From Moraxellaceae bacterium (GTDB taxonomy: Bacteria; Pseudomonadota; Gammaproteobacteria; Pseudomonadales; Moraxellaceae), in NCBI GenBank assembly GCA_024234595.1, contig JACKNZ010000016.1, positions 1 through 64,000 on the forward strand: a DNA stretch of 64,000 nt, read 5' to 3'. Both the position numbers and the translations under genes were made by a program. Positions 52,918 through 61,256 of this stretch are shown here, one piece after another (position 1 is the stretch's first letter; every line of letters begins with the position of its first letter). The notes below the pieces were generated by a model that was given only the letters and a program-made list of their open reading frames with translations, had not been told where the DNA came from and ran no database searches.

Positions 52918-54705
52918 TTAATTATTAATATCGCGTGCAGTTTTGGCGGCAAACCAACGTGCAATAATCAGCTCATTGGATAATTGGTCTAGTTTATTAA
53001 AACCAAGTTCGTTGGCTCGCTTTTCTAAGCGTTCGCGGTTTTCTTTAGTGAGCTTTTCCCCGCCTTGAGTTCGCGCATGTTCTAACATTCGGCTAAACTC
53101 GGCTTGTGGAATACCCCATTGTGCTGTGCCTGTTAAGGCAAATTTGGTACGGGCGTGTACATTGCGCGTGTCATAGGCAATACGGCTCGGAATGGTTTTG
53201 CTACGATAGGCGTCAATCCAGTGCTTAAATGCGTTAAGTGCATCTTCGTCATCCCAACGTATTCTTAAGTCGGTGGTTGAGCCAGAGCGTACGTCTAAAC
53301 TAATGCCTAAGGCATTACGTTGCTTATCTTTGGCATAAGTATCACCTTTGGCAACTTTTTCGGCTTGTTTGGCCAATTCGCGGATATTACCTAATGGTTC
53401 CATAATATGGCTAATGCCTAAACCTACTGACAATGTTGGTGTGGTGGCATTTAATTCTTTTGCTACATCTTTAAGCGCATCATTAAAAGACACACTTAAT
53501 GCTTTGGCGCATTTTTGGGCAGTACTTAATGGCACAAATGCCAACACATCATCACCGCCTGCATAAATGGCATGGCCTTCGTGTTCTTGTACGGTTTTTC
53601 TCACGCTTTCGGCAAAGGCCGATAATGCTTGAGTAATGGTTTGGTGGGTTTCTTTGCTTTTGGCGGTATCTAAAAGTTTGCCCATATTGTCGCCATCGGC
53701 TAACAGCAACACACCATAAGGGCAGGGGTGTCCGTATTTGCGCCACAAAGGTTTTAGGGTATCAAGCAATTTTTGTAGGGCTTCGCTACAATTTGCCTCT
53801 TTTTTGTTGTCTCTAATGGCAGCTTCTAATCTAAAGGAATAACAAAACTGGGCATCAAAGGGAAGCTTTTTGTACAGTCCATCATTGCCACTCACACGTG
53901 TAGCAAGCTCTAATCCAATTAAAGGCTCATAGGCTTCTTTGAGTGTTTTTAGTTCGTTATCCGAGATGTCTTTTAACCAACTATGGGCAGTCACCCGAGA
54001 AAATGGCGTAAATTGTTCGGCTTGATTTTTTAAGCCCAAACGTTTAACAACCCCTGCACAATCTAATTGCTCAGACTCCGACAAACCTAATTTTAGACGT
54101 GCCGTATTGCCTAATTTGTCTTCTTGTAAGACGGTTTCGCGTGCGCCATCTAAAGAGGATTTTGGCAACATAAATGCGGTGTCTGTAGCACTGATTGCTG
54201 ATGGCAAAAAGTCGCGAGTGGCTTTGCGTGCTGCCAGTACACTGCTTGCTAAGTCACAGGCGGCAGCGTAGTCACGCTCTTTGCTAATAGCTACCCATGC
54301 GGCTTGTGCTTCTACATAGTCATCTATTTGTGTATTCCAAATTGAGTCGCGTAAGGCACTGGCACTTAACTCTTTTTTGGCTTGTTGGGCAACCTCAACA
54401 AAGCGTTTTTGAGCGGCTTCTTTGGCAGACTGAGCAATTTTTTTGACTTCTTGCTCCGTGTTTGCCGTTAATACCACCTGAATTTTGTTGCCGACCGATA
54501 AATCGCTATTGGCTTGTAGAGCTTGTTGTGGGTTTGTAGGGGCAGGAAATATCAGCTCGGCTTTTTGTTCATAAAGACTTTTGGCGCAAGCTTTAGCCAT
54601 TTCGGACAATAACCAAGAGCCACTCCATAAATCACGGCTACGACGTGCTGCGGCAATAAAACCTTGTACGGGGCCAATCGAAATAATGAGGACGTATTCA
54701 TTCAT
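52918..54705 (-). CDS. cmr2: Cas10/Cmr2 of type III-B, HD domain absent
   Basis: A 595-residue Cas10. It begins directly with ISIGPVQGFIAAARRSRDLWSGSWLLSEM, so it lacks the usual N-terminal HD nuclease domain. The palm motif IYAGGDDVLAFVP (GGDD at about 383-386) is intact and LLADGDNMGKLL precedes it. It should therefore make cyclic oligoadenylate without DNase activity and depend on accessory effectors. Confidence 0.94.
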   Translation of the reverse strand: MNEYVLIISIGPVQGFIAAARRSRDLWSGSWLLSEMAKACAKSLYEQKAELIFPAPTNPQQALQANSDLSVGNKIQVVLTANTEQEVKKIAQSAKEAAQKRFVEVAQQAKKELSASALRDSIWNTQIDDYVEAQAAWVAISKERDYAAACDLASSVLAARKATRDFLPSAISATDTAFMLPKSSLDGARETVLQEDKLGNTARLKLGLSESEQLDCAGVVKRLGLKNQAEQFTPFSRVTAHSWLKDISDNELKTLKEAYEPLIGLELATRVSGNDGLYKKLPFDAQFCYSFRLEAAIRDNKKEANCSEALQKLLDTLKPLWRKYGHPCPYGVLLLADGDNMGKLLDTAKSKETHQTITQALSAFAESVRKTVQEHEGHAIYAGGDDVLAFVPLSTAQKCAKALSVSFNDALKDVAKELNATTPTLSVGLGISHIMEPLGNIRELAKQAEKVAKGDTYAKDKQRNALGISLDVRSGSTTDLRIRWDDEDALNAFKHWIDAYRSKTIPSRIAYDTRNVHARTKFALTGTAQWGIPQAEFSRMLEHARTQGGEKLTKENRERLEKRANELGFNKLDQLSNELIIARWFAAKTARDINN

Positions 54706-54717
54706 GGATAAAAGTCC

Positions 54718-55926
54718 TTATTTGGCAAAATAGTTCAAAAAGGCACTGAGTGCGTCTGTGCCATTGTTTCGGGCAATAGGTTGCACATTTGGGGCTTGTT
54801 CTGCATTCCAATAGCTTGCGTCACGTTTAAAAATTTGTAACCTCAAGTTGTCCACATGCGTATGTGGTAACAATAATGCCGCCGAAGCCCATCCTCTATC
54901 TGCCCTTAAATAGGGTCTTAAAATAACAGGACTTGCCATACGCTCTTTGAGGGAACCGCCAAGCATAGGTTGTAATGAGCTATCAGAGGGTTCGCCGCGT
55001 CCTTGAAAGTGAAAAATGATGGGCAAGCCAAATGCGGCACGAGGAAATAAGTTACCAGCACGATGCTGTGGTTCATGTTCAGGTGCGTGACGACCTGCTA
55101 TACGCCGAATAGCGTCTGGCTCAGGCCATCTACTGCGACCTGGACGATTATGCATTTTGCCTTCGTTCCGACCAATAGGAGGAGACTGCCTGAAGTCTCG
55201 TAATTTGTTGATGGCACTTTTCCAAGCATCAACGGCATTATTTTGTACTTGTTGACGTAATATCAGCTGGCATCCTGCTTGTTGAGCTTCGTTAGCAGAA
55301 ATTGGATTACGAAGATTAGGGGGCGCATCTGTGCCATTGATTTTGATAATCTGAATAGCACCTAAACCACGACGGGTACGCGCACCCAAGCCACCAAATT
55401 GACCCCACCAACGAATAGCTTCCCATACTTGTTGTTTTTGCTTGTTTTGGATGTGATTATCATAAGCGATGTCTAAATGCCAATTAAATCCTGCAGGCAC
55501 TAAATTATGAGGAATACTCGCATTTGTTTCGTTGTCAGCAGGAAACAAGACATATTTTGCTCCTACGTCTTTGTGTGAAATAGGCCTAAACGGAGCTGTA
55601 TAGCTGATGCGCAAAAACACCTTACTCGCCTTAGTTTTATCATCAATGCCCCCCCACAAGTCGGCTTCGGCTTGGCGAATACTTAAGCCAGCATCCCTTT
55701 GCCACAAGTCATCGCTAGAGTTTGTAGCCAACAAACGCCACCAAAAACGCAGTTGGCCTCTAATACTACTCACACGAATCGGCATCTTTTCATCAACCGT
55801 ATGTGACACAACGCCGCCGCCATACATAGGCGTCACTAACTGACACTCTAAGGTTGTCCACGTTGGTTCTTGAATAGCGTCAAGTGCTTTGTTGGGGTTA
55901 AGATGCTCGGGTGGTTTTCTTAACAT
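54718..55926 (-). CDS. cmr1: Cmr1 (Cas7-like RAMP)
   Basis: A 402-residue Cmr1. It has TLECQLVTPMYGGGVVSHTVDEKMPIRVSSIRGQLRFWWRLL, the family opening, and FGGLGARTRRGLGAIQI, the Gly-rich loop. Cmr1 sits near the end of the complex with Cmr6. It is second in the operon. Confidence 0.94.
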   Translation of the reverse strand: MLRKPPEHLNPNKALDAIQEPTWTTLECQLVTPMYGGGVVSHTVDEKMPIRVSSIRGQLRFWWRLLATNSSDDLWQRDAGLSIRQAEADLWGGIDDKTKASKVFLRISYTAPFRPISHKDVGAKYVLFPADNETNASIPHNLVPAGFNWHLDIAYDNHIQNKQKQQVWEAIRWWGQFGGLGARTRRGLGAIQIIKINGTDAPPNLRNPISANEAQQAGCQLILRQQVQNNAVDAWKSAINKLRDFRQSPPIGRNEGKMHNRPGRSRWPEPDAIRRIAGRHAPEHEPQHRAGNLFPRAAFGLPIIFHFQGRGEPSDSSLQPMLGGSLKERMASPVILRPYLRADRGWASAALLLPHTHVDNLRLQIFKRDASYWNAEQAPNVQPIARNNGTDALSAFLNYFAK

Positions 55927-55941
55927 GGTTCATCCCTCTGA

Positions 55942-57075
55942 TTAGTTGTTGAATTTATCAATAATTTGAATGGCGGTAGGAGGCAAGTCTATATAAAAGG
56001 CAGAACCCTTTTTATTGGTTTTATTGCTTTGCTTCATAATGATTTTTTCGGCTAATTCCAATCCTAGAGCTTTATCTAATGATGTTTTTAACAAAGACTT
56101 AACCGAGTCAAAAAACTTTTTGTCTAGCATAAACTCTTTATCTTCACTATTCTTAAGGTCTTCATAATAAGGAAGAAAAAGCTCTGTTAACTCTGTTAAA
56201 TATTGTGCATCTTCAGCCCTTACCCCTTTGCTATTAGAATTACATTTAGGCGCGATGATGCCAGTTTTACCATTTCTTCTTAAATCAGCAAACCAATGTA
56301 AAAAGGCAAACTCTCGCGGAGATAAATCATCAATACGATATTTATCGTTTACTACAATAGATCGATTATGCAAATTAAGCGTGAGTGTCACATCATTAAA
56401 AGAGTCATTGATTTTGCTAATGACCTCACTAAAACTGTCATCACCTTTAAGTTGATGCTTTTCTTTAATGGCATCTTTCATGCGCACAAATTCGATATTA
56501 GCCAACCACACCTTAGCGTCTTTGGCATTCCACACTTTGTTATTACGGTCGGTGACAAAGCTGCTATTGGGTGTTGGATAGTAAAAGTCTGGAATGGTTT
56601 CGAAGGTGTCTTCTACCAACACATGAGACATACGGTCTTGACTGCGGCCATACAAAGACAAGGCATATCCTGCATAAAAGCCCATGGTTTTGCGGCCACC
56701 TGCAATCGACACATGTAGGCTTATGTCATCTTGTTGGGTAAATTCGCGAATTTTGGCGCAAATGGCATCGCCAGCGAGTTGATTATCTTCAGGTGTTTTA
56801 AGGTCTGGTAGTGCTTGACCATTTTTTTGAATACTATGTAAGTAGTTGTCATCAAACATAATAGGCTTTAATTGGTAATCGTTTATTAGTTTTTGTAAGT
56901 TGCCTTTGTTAAGTAAACGCTCACGAATTTGGTTAAGCCCTTGCTCAGTACTCATGACGTGTATTTCGTCAGGAATCCACTTGTCCTCATTTTCGGGATC
57001 GCAAGCCAACGCCCACAAAGTTTCGGTAATGATTTGTGGTGTCATGCCTGTAACCAAAAATAAAATGTTTTTCAT
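55942..57075 (-). CDS. NE0113-family CARF protein (TIGR02584)
   Basis: About 377 residues. The CARF domain shows MKNILFLVTGMTPQIITETLWAL and, further on, ISLHVSIAGGRKTMGFYAGYALSLYGR, both diagnostic of the Cas_NE0113 family. A C-terminal helical region with RIDDLSPREFAFLHWFADLRR could be a winged helix. It should bind cyclic oligoadenylate and act as a sensor, regulator or ring nuclease; which is unsettled. It is the first gene of the Cmr operon. Confidence 0.87.
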   Translation of the reverse strand: MKNILFLVTGMTPQIITETLWALACDPENEDKWIPDEIHVMSTEQGLNQIRERLLNKGNLQKLINDYQLKPIMFDDNYLHSIQKNGQALPDLKTPEDNQLAGDAICAKIREFTQQDDISLHVSIAGGRKTMGFYAGYALSLYGRSQDRMSHVLVEDTFETIPDFYYPTPNSSFVTDRNNKVWNAKDAKVWLANIEFVRMKDAIKEKHQLKGDDSFSEVISKINDSFNDVTLTLNLHNRSIVVNDKYRIDDLSPREFAFLHWFADLRRNGKTGIIAPKCNSNSKGVRAEDAQYLTELTELFLPYYEDLKNSEDKEFMLDKKFFDSVKSLLKTSLDKALGLELAEKIIMKQSNKTNKKGSAFYIDLPPTAIQIIDKFNN

Positions 57076-57326
57076 AATAAGCAATCCAATAAATACGAGT
57101 GTTTTATTGTAATAAGGGTTTAGTGTTAATTAATTGTTTGCAAGCTTGCGAAGAAGGGAAGGGGGCGATAGCTAGCTTTCCTTGCTTTAATGAGCTTGTT
57201 TTTAAAGTAAATAACAAAATTTTGCTATTTAATCAATAACAAAATGTTAGAAGCGGGTTTTTGTGGGCTATGGATTAAAATATGAGTATTTTGTGAGTTT
57301 GTAGCAGTAGAATGTGCCACAACAAT
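57076..57326 (-). promoter_or_regulatory. Upstream region of the Cmr operon, shared with the csm operon
   Basis: The stretch 57103-57255 aligns with 42591-42740 in the same orientation: TTTATTGTAATAAG, then TTGCAAGCTTGCGAA, AGGGAAGG, AGCTTTCC, TTGCTTTA...GCTTGTTTTTAAAGT, AATAACAAAA, ATTTAATCAATAA and AATGTTAG. Roughly three of four positions agree by eye. GCAAGCTTGC is at 57140-57149. It should contain the operon's promoter and 5' leader. Confidence 0.7.
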
Positions 57327-57435
57327 ATCTTAGGACTTACGCGGTTATCGCTTATTTGTTCGTATTTTATGCGTTTTTAATGCCTTTATGCTCACAGAAC
57401 GCGCTAATTTCGGTGAAATGCGTAAGTCCTAATCT
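57327..57435. mobile_element. MITE with 13-bp terminal inverted repeats
   Basis: TTAGGACTTACGC at 57330-57342 is the perfect reverse complement of GCGTAAGTCCTAA at 57420-57432. The element is about 103 bp, and ATCT flanks both ends (57327-57330 and 57432-57435), a likely target duplication. It codes for nothing and would need a transposase from an IS with matching ends. It stands between the zinc-ribbon/TM gene and the Cmr promoter element. Confidence 0.8.
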
Positions 57436-57478
57436 TGTAGGCCTTGTTTGAGCTGTGCTGTGCAAAAGCTAAGATTTT

Positions 57479-58078
57479 TTAACCCATCAGCCACTTAATA
57501 CCAGCCAAACCAAAAACAATAATCACCGCCAAATATATAAACGATAGTTGAATTGTTTTGCTAATGGCGTTAATAATTTTTTCGGCATCCGAAGAAACCT
57601 CAACCCGTTGATGGCTAATGGCATCAGTGATTTTGTCAGTAAGTTGACTAAGGGTATCTTGTATTTTAATCAAATTTTCGGCCACAATTTGATTGGCCGT
57701 TTGTTCAACTTGTTGGCTAACAGTTTCGGCAGTCCGTTTAATGGCGTCTTCTAATTCTGTCACCAAAATATGGGCTTCGGCAAACGACTCTGTTTTGATT
57801 TTATCGGCTAGCTTTTCTAAATCGGCCTGAAGTTTGGGTTGAATTCTATTTTCTAAACGTTTAACGGCATCGTTAATGGCCAACGAAATACTGATCAAGC
57901 CATAGTCAGGCGTAATAATGCCTTCATCTATGCATTGTTGGCAACCACGACCTTTGCGACCATCCATCGAAATATATTGTTTAATATGTCCTGCATGGCT
58001 TTTGCATACCCACTGCCGACACCCAACGCATTCCTCTACACTTTTTGTTGTTTGACAAACATAACATTGATTAGACAT
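57479..58078 (-). CDS. Zinc-ribbon, coiled-coil, single-TM protein
   Basis: A 199-residue protein with three parts. The N-terminus is cysteine-rich, CYVCQTTKSVEECVGCRQWVC, then KSHAGH and GCQQC, resembling a B-box or double zinc finger. Residues about 65-170 form a coiled coil. One transmembrane segment (FIYLAVIIVFGLAGIKWLM) closes the C-terminus, so the zinc domain faces the cytoplasm. It follows alkB by ten bases on the strand of the Cmr operon. I do not know the family. A membrane effector role is possible but unproven. Confidence 0.65.
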   Translation of the reverse strand: MSNQCYVCQTTKSVEECVGCRQWVCKSHAGHIKQYISMDGRKGRGCQQCIDEGIITPDYGLISISLAINDAVKRLENRIQPKLQADLEKLADKIKTESFAEAHILVTELEDAIKRTAETVSQQVEQTANQIVAENLIKIQDTLSQLTDKITDAISHQRVEVSSDAEKIINAISKTIQLSFIYLAVIIVFGLAGIKWLMG

Positions 58079-58088
58079 TTAAAACCTC

Positions 58089-58856
58089 TTATGAGTTAGC
58101 ATGGGGATAGATGTGTCTAAAGGTTAGGTTGATACGGGGTTTTAACACTTTGGCTTGTTTTGGCACGCTATGTTGCCAAAAGTGTTGTGTTTGGCCTTGC
58201 ATAATCAGTAATGAACCATGCTTTAACAATACCTCGATTTTTTCGGTTGCTTGGCGTTCTTTTTCGCAACGACGCAACAAAAAACGCCGCGATTCACCAA
58301 AATTAATGGAGGCAATGATGGGGTTTTTGCCCAACTCTGGCTCATCGTCAGTGTGCCAAGAAATATGGTCTTGACCGTCACGATATAAATTTAATAATAC
58401 ACTGTTAAAGCGGATGCTGGTGAGTTGTTGTAACTGGTCGCGTAAATAGTCTAGGGCAGCGTTCCATGGCAGCGACTGCAAGGTAATCCCCGAATAAGTA
58501 TAAGGATGGTCACTGTCGCCATGCCAAGACGACAAACGCGGCAAGGGAATTTGTTTGCCATACATTTTTATTTCGTCTTGTTGCCACGGAATGTTTGTCC
58601 ACGGAGTATTGGCAGATAGCTCATGAGGTAGGGTGTGTGCTGCGCTGTTGGCCAACAAAAAATCTAAGGCACGATTGGCAATTTTTGGGCTAAAAAACTC
58701 AGGAAAATATAATAACTCGCCTTGAGGAATGACAATGTTGTAGCCTTTGTTTTGATTAAACACAATCGGCTGACAAGTATAATCAGCTAATAAAGGTAGC
58801 TTTAGGCCATCAGGTAATGTGCTTGTGATGTTATTAGCAAATAAATCAAAGGTCAT
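58089..58856 (-). CDS. AlkB-like 2-oxoglutarate/Fe(II) dioxygenase
   Basis: About 255 residues from MTFDLFANNITS. The iron site HTD is in ISWHTDDEPELG, the distal His is in QTQHFWQHSVPK, and the 2-oxoglutarate Arg pair is in KPRINLTFR. GELLYFPEFFSPKIA and ASINFGESRRFLLRR are typical. AlkB enzymes repair alkylated DNA or RNA. ATG at 58856 lies ten bases after the methyltransferase stop; an upstream in-frame start would overlap it. Confidence 0.92.
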   Translation of the reverse strand: MTFDLFANNITSTLPDGLKLPLLADYTCQPIVFNQNKGYNIVIPQGELLYFPEFFSPKIANRALDFLLANSAAHTLPHELSANTPWTNIPWQQDEIKMYGKQIPLPRLSSWHGDSDHPYTYSGITLQSLPWNAALDYLRDQLQQLTSIRFNSVLLNLYRDGQDHISWHTDDEPELGKNPIIASINFGESRRFLLRRCEKERQATEKIEVLLKHGSLLIMQGQTQHFWQHSVPKQAKVLKPRINLTFRHIYPHANS

Positions 58857-58866
58857 GGTGGCCACC

Positions 58867-59664
58867 TTATTGAATAACAAACATTTTGGCATAGCGAGGT
58901 ACTTGGTATTGGCGAATACATTGCGAACGCATTTCAAAACTTTCTACATCGCAATAAGTTTTGTTGTAATACACGTTTTCAACATCATCATCAAAATAAT
59001 CACAAAATTGGTCAATCCCCTTAATGGCATTAGTGTAATTGGGACTACAACACACAAAAATATTGATACCAGATAAACTTTGTTTAATACAGCTAGCCAA
59101 CGCATTAACATCAATATTGGGTAAATCTAAAACATTAGACAATAAATGAACAGTGACATGATGTTGGGTGAGCAAATCATTGGCAGTGAGCTTGTCAAAT
59201 TTGCTGCATTGCTGTTTGATATGCGTATAGTACATCGCATTATGTTTTACAGCTTCTTTAAGTGCTAAAGCAGAAGGCTCAATTAAAATCACTTCTTCAA
59301 ACTGATAGCCTAACTTTTGTTTGTAATTAAACTCTTGTAAAGCGATGCTAGCTAAACCTTGGCCACACCCATAGTCAATGACGCTGATGGGCTTGGTGGT
59401 GTTTTGTAGTGCCGTAATTTGTTCCAGTTTTATAAAACGACCAAACACAAAATCAAATAAATCAGTGAGCTTAGCAAAATGCTGATTAGCAAATAGCGCA
59501 TTATAAGCGATTAACTGGCTTTCATTTTTGCAAATATAGTGATTAGGTCTGAGAGTGCCATAAATATCCCATTGCACATGAGCAGGCAGAGCGGCAAAAC
59601 GTTGAGTGCTGTTTTTGACCAACTGCGCAAAACTTGCTAACTGATTGTTTGCAGATACGTTCAT
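58867..59664 (-). CDS. SAM-dependent methyltransferase-like protein
   Basis: About 265 residues, MNVSANNQLASFAQLVKN. A class I methyltransferase motif I is seen in SVIDYGCGQGLASIAL and motif II region in VILIEPSALAL. The substrate is not evident. GGGTG precedes ATG at 59664. It begins an operon with alkB and the zinc-ribbon/TM gene. A perfect palindrome at 59736-59751 lies upstream. Confidence 0.75.
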   Translation of the reverse strand: MNVSANNQLASFAQLVKNSTQRFAALPAHVQWDIYGTLRPNHYICKNESQLIAYNALFANQHFAKLTDLFDFVFGRFIKLEQITALQNTTKPISVIDYGCGQGLASIALQEFNYKQKLGYQFEEVILIEPSALALKEAVKHNAMYYTHIKQQCSKFDKLTANDLLTQHHVTVHLLSNVLDLPNIDVNALASCIKQSLSGINIFVCCSPNYTNAIKGIDQFCDYFDDDVENVYYNKTYCDVESFEMRSQCIRQYQVPRYAKMFVIQ

Positions 59665-59735
59665 TGCAACACCCTTATAAATAATCGTTACCAAACTAAC
59701 GAGTAATTTATCAGGGCTAATCAAAAGATATGGCG

Positions 59736-59751
59736 TTTGCAAGCTTGCAAA
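59736..59751. promoter_or_regulatory. 16-bp palindrome TTTGCAAGCTTGCAAA, putative operator
   Basis: A perfect palindrome about 70 bp upstream of the methyltransferase start. Its centre, GCAAGCTTGC, recurs in the upstream regions of the csm operon (42628-42637) and the Cmr operon (57140-57149). A near match (GCAAGCTTG) precedes the DUF4407 gene at 34480. Confidence 0.55.
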
Positions 59752-59767
59752 TACTGTTAAAAAAGGC

Positions 59768-59792
59768 ATAAAAAACCCGCGCTTGGCGGGTT
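59768..59792 (-). terminator. Intrinsic terminator of ssb
   Basis: AACCCGC and GCGGGTT pair around a five-base loop and are followed, on the minus strand, by TTTTTT. It lies 14 bases after the ssb stop. Confidence 0.8.
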
Positions 59793-59805
59793 GCTTAGCA
59801 AACGT

Positions 59806-60180
59806 TTAAAAAGGGATGTCGTCAATATCATCAAAGGAGGGTGGAGGTTGATGGGTTGACGGTGGATTATTGTGCTTGGGGGCTTCTTGGGTAGAGCTAT
59901 TTTGTACAAAGTCAAAACCTATTAAAGTGCCTTTGAGGCCACTTTTGCCGTTGTATTCTTCGATATGAATATCATCGGCACGAATCACAATTTGTTTGCC
60001 CTTAGTAAAATACTGCGCCACTTTTTCGGCCTGTGCTCCCCACATGACCAAGTTAAGCCATTGAGGTTTTTTGTTAGTTCCATAGCCAACATCATATACT
60101 ACCGAGACGCTTAAAACGGCTTTGCCGTTTGCTGAGCGTAATTCGGCATCGCGGCCAATTCGTACTAATTTAATTAACAT
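59806..60180 (-). CDS. ssb: Single-stranded DNA-binding protein
   Basis: A 124-residue SSB. The OB fold covers residues about 1-100 (IGRDAELRSANGKAVLSVSVVYD...PQWLNLVMWGAQAEKVAQYFTKGKQIVIRADD). A short Pro/Gln linker ends in the acidic tip DDIDDIPF that recruits partner proteins. Shorter than the chromosomal form, it suits a plasmid-borne SSB. Confidence 0.93.
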   Translation of the reverse strand: MLIKLVRIGRDAELRSANGKAVLSVSVVYDVGYGTNKKPQWLNLVMWGAQAEKVAQYFTKGKQIVIRADDIHIEEYNGKSGLKGTLIGFDFVQNSSTQEAPKHNNPPSTHQPPPSFDDIDDIPF

Positions 60181-60224
60181 GGTTTCTCCTAATAGCGGTT
60201 GCTTTTCCTAATTTTAGGTTGAGT

Positions 60225-60260
60225 GGCTGAATCCCTTAGTAATCAGGGAAGAAATGAAAA
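60225..60260 (+). repeat. Orphan CRISPR repeat of the array 2 type (3 mismatches)
   Basis: The 36 bases contain AATCCCTTAGTAATCAGGGA and GAAATGAAA exactly as in the array 2 repeat, with changes at positions 2, 5 and 36. It is 1.7 kb before the array start, with two hicAB modules in between. Confidence 0.9.
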
Positions 60261-60306
60261 AACTAATTTTTAATGACTCTAGGGTTATTTATTTGTGTGG
60301 ATTATA

Positions 60307-60321
60307 GGGTTATAATAACCC
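60307..60321. promoter_or_regulatory. Palindrome GGGTTATAATAACCC before hicA, putative operator
   Basis: A perfect palindrome overlapping a TATAAT-like box, about 22 bp before the hicA GTG start. HicB-type antitoxins repress through such palindromes. Confidence 0.55.
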
Positions 60322-60342
60322 CGTTGATAGAAGGAGAGAGTT

Positions 60343-60525
60343 GTGGATAGTCGAACACTAATCAAGCAACTCGAAGCCGATGGTTGGTATTTAATAGGCG
60401 TTAAAGGGAGTCATCACCAGTACAAGCATCCATCTAAAGTGGGGCGAGTAACGGTGCCGCATCCTAAAAAAGACTTACCTATTGGTACCACCAAAAGCAT
60501 CTTGAAGCAAGCTGGCCTCATATGA
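60343..60525 (+). CDS. hicA: HicA-like mRNA interferase toxin 1
   Basis: A 60-residue dsRBD-like toxin. LIKQLEADGWYLIGVKGSHHQYKHP carries the catalytic His. GTG is the start, preceded by AAGGAGAGAG. HicA cleaves mRNA. It is followed by hicB 32 bases later. Confidence 0.93.
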   Translation: MDSRTLIKQLEADGWYLIGVKGSHHQYKHPSKVGRVTVPHPKKDLPIGTTKSILKQAGLI

Positions 60526-60557
60526 GGCCAGTCTTTAACTAACGCAAAGGTGAAGTT

Positions 60558-60965
60558 ATGTTATATCCCATTGCCATTGAACTCGGCGACGAAACCCACG
60601 CTTATGGCGTAACTGTTCCTGATATTGCGGGCTGTTTTTCGGCTGGTAATACAATGGAGGAAGCCTTAAAAAATGTGCGTGAGGCGATTGAGTTGCATTT
60701 AGAAGGCTTGGTCGAGGATGGACTAGATATTCCATTGCCAAGCGATATTGCCAAACATCAACAACATGCTGATTTTCAGCAGGGTTATGTTTGGGCGATT
60801 GTAGAGATTGATATTAGTCGTTACATGGGCAAAGCCGAAAAAATAAATGTAACGCTACCCAGTCGTCTTATTCATTTAATTGATAATAAAGTAGCTCACG
60901 ATAGCCGCTATAAATCACGCTCAGGATTTTTGGCAGCAGGCGCAGAGTTGCTGCTGCGTGGTTAA
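60558..60965 (+). CDS. hicB: HicB-like antitoxin 1
   Basis: A 135-residue antitoxin. The N-terminal partial RNase H-like fold is seen in YGVTVPDIAGCFSAGNTMEEALKNVREAIELHLEGL, and the C-terminal half has a ribbon-helix-helix (INVTLPSRLIHLIDNKV). It pairs with the HicA just upstream. Confidence 0.93.
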   Translation: MLYPIAIELGDETHAYGVTVPDIAGCFSAGNTMEEALKNVREAIELHLEGLVEDGLDIPLPSDIAKHQQHADFQQGYVWAIVEIDISRYMGKAEKINVTLPSRLIHLIDNKVAHDSRYKSRSGFLAAGAELLLRG

Positions 60966-61256
60966 ATCAACGTCTCCAACGCCAAGCCTGTTGTCAGCCC
61001 TGAGCCACCCAAGCTATGAGTAGCTTGGGTGACTAGTCACTTATGGCCATCAATTTCAGTTTTAAACCCATTCAGCTTAATTGAGTTTCGGGCGTTATTT
61101 CAGGACGACTCAAGGTTCATGTAATCAGGGAAGAAATGAAACTAAACTAGATATTTAGCTTTAAAGCCTCCACAATAAAATTTAGAAATAGAGATGACTT
61201 AAGAACCATCAAAAATAACACAATAATTGGCTGGGTGCTTTTAGCACTGGAGCGAG
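60966..61256. other. Intergenic stretch with an orphan half repeat
   Basis: No gene is seen. The 22-base end of the array 2 repeat (GTAATCAGGG through AAATGAAAC) stands at 61121-61142 without its 5' part. CCAAGCTATGAGTAGCTTGG (about 61010-61029) is a hairpin that may end hicB1 transcription. Confidence 0.6.
61121..61142 (+). repeat. Orphan 3' half of the array 2 CRISPR repeat
   Basis: An exact match to the last 22 bases of the array 2 repeat, between the two hicAB modules. With 60225-60260 it shows that the array once extended, or was copied, to this side. Confidence 0.9.
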
